Part shown: positions 7,741 to 17,156 of the stretch, piece by piece
How the letters are laid out: every line of letters begins with the position of its first letter
Numbering within the stretch: position 1 is the first letter of the stretch
Source of the DNA: Saccoglossus kowalevskii
Taxonomy: Eukaryota; Hemichordata; Enteropneusta; Harrimaniidae
Direction of reading: 5' to 3'
Length of the DNA stretch: 17,429 nt
NCBI RefSeq assembly: GCF_000003605.2
Contig: NW_003123407.1
Location: forward strand, 304,978 to 322,406
Notes under the pieces: model-generated
Told to the model about the DNA's origin: nothing
Database searches by the model: none
Seen by the model: the letters and a program-made list of their open reading frames with translations, nothing else
Program-made: the position numbers and the translations under genes

Positions 7741-10262
7741 GTTTGTTTTTCATGTTAGATAAATCGCATAATCTCTAAGGAAAATATCAACCTTTATATT
7801 TTTTTCGAATTTACGTTAATATCTATTTGTATATATGTAGGCGTATATAAATATACACACCGAATCAGTAACTGATTAACAATTATCTACATTCTAGTGT
7901 GAAAAACGTAAATTTAAACCATAAATGTGGCAAACATAATAATTCAAAGCATGGTCTCATGGCAATGCAAATATTCGCAAATGACTGCCAAATCGCGCAT
8001 AAAGCGAGAAAGTACGAGATTTGTATTTGCGCGTGACGAACTTTCTCTTGGTCAAACTTAATGCATGGCATAATGGTCAGCAGGTCCGCTAAGTATCAGG
8101 GTGTAGGAATCCTATAATCGGCATAAGTAATCATATAATATATAACACTTATCCACTTGCCAGGGAGTATGACGTCCAGTTGGAAAAAAAAAAATAATAA
8201 CTTCCAGTTCAATAAATAATACATGCGGTAACATTTTTAAGGTATAGGGCATTTGGAAGTGAATTTTCTTTCTTTTTTTGCTTGTTATTATCCAAACAGT
8301 CTTGGCTATAGACTTTTAAAATTTCACAGCATTATAAATAGTGGAACATACTCAGAAGACAATTTTAAAATATAGAAAAGATGTACAAACATTCTCTCTT
8401 CTGAATGCTTAGCAAGATTTAGCAAGGCTGTACATGAATAACGAAAAAGAAACATGGTGAAGAAAAAGTAATGACGGGATCTCCATATTATGCACAATAT
8501 TTAACTTTTTACAAAACAATAATAGGTTTTAATTTGGAACTGTTACAGCCATTTTAATTATGAGCATTAGCAAACTTCTTACTGAGTGAATGGTTATAAG
8601 GCATTATCTCCACTTGTGTTTTTCAGTTTACCATAGAAGTTCAAATCTAAATACCTCGCACAATTCTTGTTTATTTTGAGTGAAACTTTCACACAACGTT
8701 TATCAGTTGTTTATTAACAAATGGGCGTCCATGCGTATATATTGTATTTTGTTTTCATATGACAAAGTTGTCAAGCAGGATGTGTGCCGTATATTCAATC
8801 CCGGTCAGTATTTCACACTTCGAATGTCATTGTCCGAGAATGCAAAGCTTTAAAAATAATCCCAGTCGTCCTTTTGTTCGTAGAGACGTTGTAAAAATCG
8901 TGTGAAAATGTCAAGACAAACTGACAAAAACTGTGGGAGCTAATGAATTTTCAATCACTCTGACGAACCAGAAAACACGAACGGAGATAATGGCCGTTTT
9001 ATGAAAGTGACGTTAATCGTCCATAAAAATGGCTATTGCATCACGACGACATGCCAAAACCCATCATACACTGACGCTTGCTGATGTTCAATCGTCAGAT
9101 AAAAAAAATAAAATAAAAATATTTACAATACGAGGGAAACGGACGTAAAATCGTACACGTAGTCAAAACCTTGCGTGAAAACTGTCATGGCGTCGTCTTA
9201 TCTTTTCCTAATAGGGAGGGGCACAATAGATTACGTAAAGACGATGAGATATTCATACAGTTATATAAACATAGCGATCGCCATTGGGTGGGTTGGGTCT
9301 AAATGGTGAAATGGACCGTGCGAAGTTAGACGGCCAGGTTTAAATGGGCCGTAATATTTTTCTACACAACGGTTATTCGCAGTTTTTGTACTCAATCGCT
9401 CAAACGCCGACGAGAAAAAGTCGAAATGAAAGACAACTATTGTAAATCGAAACAAGTTTCATTGAACTACGAGCAGACGAAACGGGTCGATTTTTTTTAA
9501 TTAACCGAGCATTTCACGTTTGTGTATTTTGCCACTGAAAAGTTAGTTATCGATGACAGCACAGCAATGGCCTGAATGGTGTTTATCCACTACATCGCAG
9601 TGCTATCAGCACGGTGATCGTTACAGCGAAACGACAAATAAGTAGTCAGTTTTATAATGCCTTCGGAAAAAAATGTGTTAAAAAAATATTTAACAGTACT
9701 CCACTGGAAGCTGCCAGGCTAGAAGTTGTCGACATGTTGCGAGATAAGGGTGAAAAAGTTTACTTATCATTTACAACTGGATGTTTTTTTGTATTCCGCT
9801 TGCATGCTGGAAGCGTCTACGTCTTGTCTTTTTTGTAGTTTGTGAGACTAGTTGATAGCGCTTGAGGTAAGTTAAACAGGGTCGCGGACAGGAAGTAACA
9901 CATCGCCGCACCGTAACTGAGGCCAGCAACTCATTTGCATATAACATCAACAGTCAATCAATGAGCAACGTAAACAAACCTTCGGGACTTTTAATCACAT
10001 ACGGGTGCCTCGATTCCCTATATTTTAAAATCCGTTTATGGGCATGTTCACCATTGACAATGCTCCGAAATTTGAACACTATCTAGCCAAGACTGTCTGG
10101 GTAAGAAAAGCAAAAAAAAAAAAATTCACTCTAGTGCCCACTAACCTGCATCTATACCTTAAGTAAATCGTTGGCCTAAAATAACATTCAGTAATGTATG
10201 AACAATTTGATAATATGATACCAGAGTAATTGTTCACATCGTGATAATGCATTGATTTGCAG
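7741..10262 (+). other. Intron 8 (2.5 kb), containing one arm of an inverted dispersed repeat
   Basis: Bounded by GTTTGT and TTTGCAG. It holds repeat copy R1 (8775-9055). A plus frame at 9557-9838 is open for about 94 codons and was tested as an exon, but exon 9 already supplies the family segment it seemed to resemble. A perfect donor-like GAG-GTAAGT at 9864 has no matching exon that I can support. Confidence 0.65.
8775..9055 (+). repeat. Dispersed repeat R1, inverted relative to R2
   Basis: This stretch matches the reverse complement of about 13575-13860. Shared blocks include CACTTCGAATGTCATTGTC, GAATGCAAAGCTTTAAAAAT and ACACGAACGGAGATAAT. Mismatches and small indels are scattered throughout, which suggests an old repeat family. 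The longest frame in R2 is not preserved in R1, so the unit is probably non-coding. Confidence 0.85.
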
Positions 10263-10546
10263 AAATGCCAGGTTTTCGTGTTGGTCCTTATCCGTAGCTG
10301 ACCGTTGTACTATTCAGATACGACACTGGAGATAAAACAAAGAATCACAACTTTAACCACAGGCTTCAGAAGATAATTATGAGAGACGAGAGTTTCAACC
10401 TTTCTGCGAATCTTATCAACGGGGAGATTTATCTGAGAGCGTGTATAATCAAGATGCACTCTGACAGACATGTGATTGACAAGCTTATTAAGGCCATTCA
10501 AGTGTCAGTCGTTACAACACAGCGAGAATACTTCATCTCCCAGTGA
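10263..10546 (+). CDS. Decarboxylase exon 9, C-terminal domain, interrupted by TAG at 10295
   Basis: After the acceptor TTGATTTGCAG the exon reads MPGFRVGPYP, then TAG at 10295-10297, then LTVVLFRYDTGDK, and later SFNLSANLINGEIYLRACII and HVIDKLIKAIQ. The family reads pGFevgpeP(Q)LsvVtFRy and T.lnG.f.LR..i...rT...vd.li..i, so the homology runs straight through the stop without a frameshift. The natural end is TGA at 10544-10546, after a short tail that is not conserved in the family. A donor-like GTGTCA at 10502 could instead lead to a further exon. As written, the TAG truncates the protein at residue 399. Confidence 0.88.
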
Positions 10547-10804
10547 TATAGCTTACACCGTGTCAATCGCACCTTTCAGTGATGCGGCGCCACAGCGACG
10601 TAAATGGGTGACACGAAATAGAAATAGTTTTGAGCTTGATTGTTTTATATTTAGAAGAGTTGTATGGCATTGTAGTGATCAGAAGTTCATATATATGGCG
10701 ATGAGATTGACAAAAATATGATAGAAGCAACACAAGTTGTGTTACAAATAGTATAAGTGAAAACCAGTGAGCTTGCATACTCACATACCACTGATTATGT
10801 GTCT
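10547..10804. other. Presumed 3' UTR and downstream flank of the decarboxylase gene
   Basis: Follows the natural TGA of exon 9. I see no canonical AATAAA polyadenylation signal here, so the transcript end is unplaced. The open frames at 10476-10784 on both strands lack any family resemblance. Confidence 0.45.
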
Positions 10805-11205
10805 AATAATCTTATTATTATACATATTTTTGTTGACTGTTTATTACTTGTCCATGCAAATACCCAGCGCAATACTGCAAAATCACAACAAGCTGTAACT
10901 TACGGTGACAGAAGTATAATACATATCACATATGCTATGCTTTCGATGTTCACATCTCAGTTTCCGTAGACACTCAGCTAGCATTACATTCGTCTCCAAA
11001 GAGTGATATTCCTTTATATTGTTGTTATAATGACGAAACACATTTTATGTCTTTAGAAAGTTGGTAAAACTATTAATATATCATCTCCCACTTTTTAGCA
11101 AAGCCTTGCCTGTCGGCGAAATATTATTCACTTTTTTGCCGTATTTTCTATATGTTTTACCTTCTGACAATATTTCTCACAGACATGGAGTTAGCAATAA
11201 CGAGT
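10805..11205 (+). repeat. Direct duplication, copy A
   Basis: It matches 11379-11840 in the same orientation. Shared blocks are TGTTTATTACTTGTCCATGC, AAATACCCAGCGCAATAC, GAGTGATATTCCTTTATA and CCCACTTTTTAGCAAAG. One short frame in both copies encodes KSDIPLYCC-x-NDE-x-HF. In copy A it stops after LESW. Confidence 0.88.
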
Positions 11206-11378
11206 ACATGTCATTAATATCATTAGCGAGTGCAGAACTTCGTTGGAGTATCACAATTTATTAATTTTATAAATGAAAAATAATGTCTTGTCTAAAGAAA
11301 ACGTAAGTTTTGTCGTCATACTTTTGTCTGAAAATATATTTTTGTCAGCCGCTAGAGTAAATATGTAATTATGCATAT

Positions 11379-11840
11379 AATAACCTTATTATTATACATG
11401 TTTTTGATGTAATTGATTGTTTATTACTTGTCCATGCAAATACCCAGCGCAATACCACAAAATTACAACAAGCTGTAAATTACAGTGACAGATGCATAAT
11501 AAATAGCACATATGCTATGCTATACGTCGACAACTAACACTTACCTAGCATTAAATTCGGCTGAGATACATGTACGTTCCGGGTGCATCCGAAGAGTGAT
11601 ATTCCTTTATACTGTTGTTCTAATGACGAAATACATTTTAAAGCTCTTGAAAGTTTGTCAGACTATTATTATATTAGGCTAAAGACCCTTCATCTCTTTG
11701 GAGGTCTGACCCTCTCCCACTTTTTAGCAAAGTTTTGCCAGTTGGCAGAATATTGTTCACTTTTTTAACGCCATATTTTTAAAAGCTCTACGTTCTGACA
11801 AGTCTCAAATACTTTCCACAAACGTAAAGTTACCACACAG
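11379..11840 (+). repeat. Direct duplication, copy B
   Basis: Second copy, offset by about 574 bases from copy A. It has an extra segment of roughly 40 bases near 11673-11713 and another addition near 11560, so it is longer. Its frame through KSDIPLYCCSNDEIHF stays open to 11768, while copy A is interrupted. No complete gene is evident. Confidence 0.88.
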
Positions 11841-12670
11841 GTGTCCTAAAAAAACGTTAGCCCAGTACTCTACCCTCGCTAAATTTTAAAAATGTACCTT
11901 CCTTGAAAACGACTCAAAATTTCCGCTACCTAGAGAAAATTGTATAAATTTCCCCTGCCGCACATAATTTTCTTGGATAAACAAATAATAACATTAGAGA
12001 TCTGAGATATACCCAGAATTCTGTTGAGTGGGCGATAAGTGACATATGGGTTAAAGGTTGTTGGTGAGCAGCCGCCGTCAAAGTAACGTTAACAAAAACA
12101 TGGACTGTATTTGTTTATAGGTGTCATAATCGTGTCCATGTTTTAAGCTTGAAATTCGTCACCAATTAACTAGTTGTTTTATTGTGGTGAATCGAAGAAT
12201 AACATCGTATAACATAAGGGGTATCATCCTGTCTTTAATTTCCAATTTTCATTAGTATTCATTGTGCAATATCTTTTTCTCCAACTCTTTCCATCTCCCT
12301 TCCAAATTCTATATCCGTTTTCTACATTGAATGGCAGGTTTAACATCTATCGAACTCAGTGAACTAATGTCAACTCAATGTTATAATAGTTTTATTAGTA
12401 ATGTTACTAGTTGTATCACAAACCCGTTTAATCGAAATTGTAAAAACTAAAATTTAATTAATATTTGTTTTCCCATCAACATATGAACTAAAATACGTGT
12501 TATGCATGCTCTCGTCACCGATTATCGCAGAAGGAATGTTTGTTTTAAGATGGGTCATTACATATTAATAATGTGGTATGTTGCTCAAAACCGCTTGGTC
12601 ATAAGTGCTAGGGTCTATAATCTTTTTAATAAATAATATTTCAAGTATATCCAAATTCACCATTGCCTGG
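11841..12670. other. AT-rich spacer, nothing recognised
   Basis: Stops are frequent in all frames and no RNA gene or repeat was recognised. Confidence 0.5.
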
Positions 12671-12784
12671 AACTCGAAGTTCGGTTAACTATTAATTCAA
12701 ATTCCTTAATATGGACGTCAACAGAAACTAAAAAAAAAAAATAAGTTACCAGTAACTCGAAGTTCTGTTAACTGTTAATTGAAC
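12671..12784 (+). repeat. Pair of 31-bp direct repeats
   Basis: AACTCGAAGTTC(G/T)GTTAACT(A/G)TTAATT... occurs at 12671-12701 and 12754-12784, separated by 52 bases that include an A run. Confidence 0.75.
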
Positions 12785-12849
12785 ATCGAATTACAATTTG
12801 TCGCAGAAGTAGGCGTGGTTTCTGAATCTATGAATATTGGTTATTTAAT

Positions 12850-13260
12850 TCAATTAGCTTTTTCAGCTTTTATACTTACACTACTTATCCTATTTCAATG
12901 AAATTTGATACAAAAATGCTCCAGATAATGCACAAGTCTGCTTAATTTTTGGTTATTTATTAATACTCAGTTTTGTATTATAAATCGTACGTTTTACGTT
13001 GTTCCAACGATAATTACATTTCAATGAAACTTGGTACACAAATGGCCGTTACATTGTGCAGAACATATTAGATATACATTGAATTCTGTAAATATTAGTT
13101 ATCCGATTTGTATAATAGTCATTTTCGGCTTTTCCATCAATATCTCATGAACCTTAGCACAAAAATGCTAAATTACGTTTGGGTTTATCAACTAATTTTC
13201 ATGTTGAAAAGGTACATATTGATTATACTATTTTGTTTATTATTAGCCAATTTCTGATAT
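12850..13260 (+). repeat. Degenerate array with a period near 125 bp, about three units
   Basis: A marker of the form GAA.(C/T)TT...AC..AAATG recurs at 12900, 13026 and 13149. A second marker, TTTTC(A/G)GCTTTT, occurs at about 12861 and 13123. The units are strongly diverged, so the array is old. Confidence 0.55.
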
Positions 13261-13574
13261 CTCAACAAATTTAAATTGATCTTGTTGTAGAATTGCTGTA
13301 GAATAAATCAAGATAATAAAGATGTAAAATCGAAATTATTTTCTGTAAGTATTATAAACTTCTATAATGTGGATCAGATTTTTTTCACCTTGTGTATAAG
13401 GCATATCTAAAATTTTGAATTCATCATCGCACGAACATTTTTCTTACCTAGATAGAATTGGCTAAATAATATATGCAAACGAGTTGCTTAATTCTGTACA
13501 GTGCCGCGATATGCCACTGCTCACCAGGCTCCTTTTTCACTTACCTTAACTGTGACCAACTAACATCAAAAAGT

Positions 13575-13860
13575 GGTGAATTATGACATTTATTCGATGA
13601 TGCGATAGTCATTTTTGTGGACTATGAGCCTCACGTTTATAAAAAACGGGAATTATCTCCGTTCGTGTTTTATAGTTGGTCAGCGAAATTGAAACTTAAT
13701 TAGTTCTTAGTTTCTGTCAGTTTGATCTGAAATTTTCACACTATGTACTACATTTTGATGAACAGTGGAACGTCCGGGCTTATTTTTAAAGCTTTGCATT
13801 CTTCGACAATGACATTCGAAGTGTAAAATACGGATCGGCATTGAATATACTGCAAACATT
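13575..13860 (-). repeat. Dispersed repeat R2, inverted relative to R1
   Basis: Read on the minus strand it aligns with R1 over about 280 bases, from the part near AGTATATTCAAT to the part near AAAAATGACTATCGCATCA. R1 lies inside the decarboxylase gene and R2 in the spacer behind it, 4.8 kb apart, so this is a candidate substrate for inversion of the segment between them. Confidence 0.85.
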
Positions 13861-13943
13861 CTGATGAGGTTTGTACGGGTGCCTGAAAGGAGTATATGAG
13901 GGTGAGTTATGTGGGCACGCAGAAGTATTAACACTGATGTCAT

Positions 13944-15650
13944 GTCTGTATGTATGTTCTACCAATTCTTTTGTTTTAATAGGAAAATAAAATCTGTTAG
14001 TCTAGCAGTATAACTTATTTTCAGTGTTGAATATATGGAGATATCAATAGAAAAAACTTAATACAAGGCCCATGTTCAAAGTTATACAACCATTATGTTT
14101 CTTTCCTTTTTGTTTACGAAAGGTATTGCGTATGGAATAGTTTGAACGTCGGGATCGAACATACACAATATACTGTGGCTCAATAGTTTGTTAAACATTT
14201 AATGTAGTCTGCCCGTGTCTACAAAGTCATTCTAATTAATTATCATATAACCCCACCCTCCCCGCCCTCAAAAAACTGCATTCGCGTATCAAAGATAAAA
14301 AATGGTCACCGATTCAATATCAACCTAGACATCTTTTTTTTTTAAATATACGAGTAACAAATCGCATCTACGCTACTGTCTTTTTTCAATAGATTATTTA
14401 AATTTGTTTTTAAAAATGCCTTTATTGTAAGAACGAGTACAAAACATGAAAATGACAGGCACATTTGCTTTCACATGGTCGCTGGGTTTTATGCTGTCGA
14501 CATCGTTGTCCTGTTACTGTGTTCCATTTTTATTTTAATTACAGTACATCAAAGGCATATAGCGTCCTGTGTTTTTATTGACTCTCATGTAGACAGGTAT
14601 GTAACTTTATTGCGTCTATAAGATTACTGGATCGTCTGGGAAATTGTCCGGTGATGTTGCTTAGTCCCTCGGCAATTGCCTACCGGGTACGGTAGTTAGG
14701 TATATGTAAATATCTTGCCGCTAAAGTGTTAATCACTTATAGTGATTTTCGTTGACAAGTCTCCCACGCGATTAACACCTATTGCATTGTTTTGGCGATA
14801 TCAATGAAACCAGTTATCCATGTGAAGATCACTTGTGTAATATTTCGAACAGCAACATCCCCCGTTACTATATCACCGAATTTTTACCGTTCAACATTTT
14901 AATCATAATGCCAAGCAATACATTACAAAAGCCGGACAGAAGCCTACATAAATAATACTGGCAATGCAGCCTGCGTGATTTCGACGTACTTTGGCGAACA
15001 AGAAAAAACTCCTTCTCATGGTAGTATATATCTGTATCAGATCATTGTAAACAACGTAGCAAATTCAAAGCAGGTAACACTTTTACCAGACTTGTAAAGA
15101 AAATCTGGAAAACGTGGCAAAAAATATTGAGGAAAGCAAGACAAAAGGCCTGCTTGGTGGCCAAAGGAGATAAGATATGAAAAAAATATCACACGGGCCC
15201 ACTGACACAAGGAGTAATATGTTAAGAGATGCTGCAGCGGCTTGTTGGAAACATTATATTAATAAATAATAGATTTGACAGGAAAATATGTTTTATATTT
15301 AATGTTTCTATTAGTAATTTGTATTTTTCAGGTGACCTAGTGTAATCCATTACATTGAGAATACATTAGGAATTCAAGACATAGTCGATACTCCAATAAT
15401 TAATCCAGTTGGTGCTAGTGCCGAAATTACATAAACTACCCAGACAGTGCATATCCCAAAGCTACGCAGCCTCTCATCGATTATAGCTTAATAATAAGTG
15501 AATCACCTCTAGTTATGTTTTCCCATCACTTGAGTTTGTAAGTTATTATTTATACTGTATGATTTTCAATGTGCAATACAATGACATGTGAATGATTAAT
15601 TTCTTTGACAAAATCTGTTGTCAATGATGTAGTTAATTATTATTTTATTT
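13944..15650. other. Spacer with scattered short open frames, no supported gene
   Basis: A plus frame without ATG at 14909-15097 is open for 62 codons. Further short frames follow at 15090-15270, separated by stops. They could be fragments of a decayed mobile element or chance. I recognise no family, RNA gene or terminal repeat. Confidence 0.4.
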
Positions 15651-15653
15651 CAG

Positions 15654-15733
15654 CTCTTATTGACACACATCCAATAACATTAGATTCAACCTCAGAATCA
15701 TTGAAATCATTGGGCCATTATGCTTATAAATAG
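15654..15733 (+). other. Possible terminal exon of an unknown transcript
   Basis: A strong acceptor, TATTTTATTTCAG, is followed in one phase by 25 open codons, LIDTHPITLDSTSESLKSLG and HYAYK, then TAG. No upstream partner exon was found. It may be a chance acceptor in AT-rich DNA. Confidence 0.2.
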
Positions 15734-15769
15734 GCTGGACTGAAACAATTTGTGGTCCACCATTTCAAC

Positions 15770-16006
15770 TTAGTATGCTGTGTGTTGCTGCTGCGATATT
15801 TTGAGACAAGTGATACAGGCTTCAATCATCATTCTGTGAGACTTGTGTGAACTGCTCTGCGATCTCCTGTTATCAGTGGTTCCTTCCGGATTAACAGTGT
15901 TCATCTGTATTTCTTCGCCGCTGTGTTGCAGAATCCATTGACTGTCATCAATTTCCACATCCCGGAACTGTGAGTTATCACCAATGCACACTTTCCTGAG
16001 CAATCC
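15770..16006 (-). other. Minus-strand open frame, possible orphan exon
   Basis: It reads GLLRKVCIGDNSQFRDVEID, then DSQWILQHSGEEI and a Ser/Gln-rich tail ending at TAA. The first part loosely resembles the last conserved segment of group II decarboxylases (LR..ig......v...w..iq). The polypyrimidine tract upstream on the minus strand is poor and no partner exons were seen, so it is not called as a gene. Confidence 0.2.
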
Positions 16007-16301
16007 CTTATTTTAATGAATTTATTTAATGTATTTTTCTGTGCTTTGTTCCTGGTAATTATTTTGAGAGTAATGAAAACCAGTAGCTGTTGGTATATGT
16101 GTATTTTATTTCCAGTACTATTGTACTGTCTAGCAGTGAAATAACCCCCCTGTTCTGTGTGAGTTCTGTGGGTGGCCATCTCAATATCCATATGCAGGCC
16201 TTACACTGTGATAATACTGATGATTCGTTGTTACCAAATAAGCGGCAAGATCTCTCACAATGCCATCCATACAGCATATATCTAGTCTGCAGTCTGAACT
16301 A

Positions 16302-16490
16302 CTTTCAAGTACTAGCCTGTCTTCACTGTTTTCAAGTACTAGCAAATCTTCACTGCTTTCAATTACCAGCCAGTTTTCAATGATTTCAAGTACTAGCCAG
16401 TCTTCACTGCTTACAAGTATCGGCCAGTATTCACTGCTTTCAACTGCCAGCCAGTCGTCACTGATTTCAAGTACTAGTCAATCTCCGTAG
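16302..16490. repeat. 27-bp minisatellite, seven units
   Basis: The consensus unit is roughly CTTTCAAGTACTAGCCAG followed by TCTTCACTG. The units are diverged but have no indels, so the 27-base period keeps frames open on both strands. The plus strand gives SSTSQSSLL-type repeats and ends in TAG; the minus strand gives SSEDWLVLE-type repeats. Confidence 0.93.
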
Positions 16491-17156
16491 AAAAGGACCA
16501 TTCAGCAAGGTTAATGACATCTATCCTTGAACATTTCACTGTCCAGTTTTTCTGTTTGACATTGAGGTAAAAAGAACAGGTGCAAGAGAAAATTGTCTTG
16601 CAGTATTTACACAAGCTGAGATTTAATTCTGACAATTCAGTTCAGTCAATGTTGCTGTTTGCAATTCTGTTGAACACCTGTATAATAATACAAAAGAAAC
16701 AATGCAATGACTGTACATGGGCACTAAAATCAGTCACATAAACAATAACAAACAGAGCTACTAGCAGCGTTTGAGGGGGGAGGGGGCAAAGGAGAGCATG
16801 TAAATCTAAAGTAATCGAAAGTGGAGACCATATCAAGTGATCAAGCATTATCTTCAGGACCATCCCTAAAATGTAATACAACTATTTTAAAATACTCACA
16901 AATTATTTTCGTCAAATTTATTTGATAATACATGTATACAACTGCAGCAACACATTAAGTAAAACTTAAAAATCATACAAAGCGAGATTTTCATTTTCGA
17001 ATTTAATTCGGTTGCTAGCTGGGTATTACTTTAGTTGACCACTGTTGCCATGAAACAAGTATTCTATACATATACTTTGTTTAAAAAATATGATGGTTGG
17101 TAAAATATAATATTTTCAAAATAACGCTGAATTTTCTGTGACTTGTGTTGTATACT
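16491..17156. other. Spacer upstream of the second promoter copy
   Basis: No gene is recognised. A G-rich run occurs near 16775. The TTTA microsatellite upstream of promoter copy 1 has no counterpart here, so it arose or was lost after the duplication. Confidence 0.5.

Larger units (their letters stand above)
582..10546 (+). pseudogene. Divergent group II PLP-dependent amino-acid decarboxylase gene with a premature stop
   Basis: Nine proposed exons join in phase into a 482-codon frame. Seen directly: His in SSTH (about residue 169), HVDAAYGG (Asp251), DPHK (Lys283), WLPLKLHGVGAF (residues 358-369) and NGEIYLRACI near the C-terminus. Known for the family: the His stacks on the PLP ring, the Asp pairs with the pyridine nitrogen and the Lys forms the Schiff base. 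The Asp-to-Lys spacing of 32 residues equals that of animal aromatic amino-acid decarboxylase. The wording of these motifs is closer to bacterial-type family members than to animal GAD, HDC or DDC, so no substrate is assigned. An in-frame TAG at codon 400 would remove the C-terminal domain, so I type it as a pseudogene. A nonsense allele, a sequencing error or read-through remain possible. All other exons are open and most splice sites are good. The tentative fourth exon is the weakest part of the model. Confidence 0.8.

Noticed and set aside
9261-9455. Minus-strand 64-codon frame
   Set aside because: Part of it comes from a short internal near-repeat (AAATGG...GGACCGT / AAATGGGCCGT); no family is recognised.
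9557-9838. Plus-strand open frame with LEVVDMLRDKGEKVYLSFTT, first considered a decarboxylase C-terminal exon
   Set aside because: Exon 9 at 10263-10546 supplies the true family segments in correct phase after exon 8. This frame has poor acceptors and its donors do not match the needed phase.
10310-10501. Minus-strand frame over exon 9
   Set aside because: Shadow of the conserved plus-strand C-terminal exon.
13707-13943. Minus-strand 78-codon frame in repeat R2
   Set aside because: The homologous copy R1 does not keep the frame, so it is probably non-coding repeat sequence.
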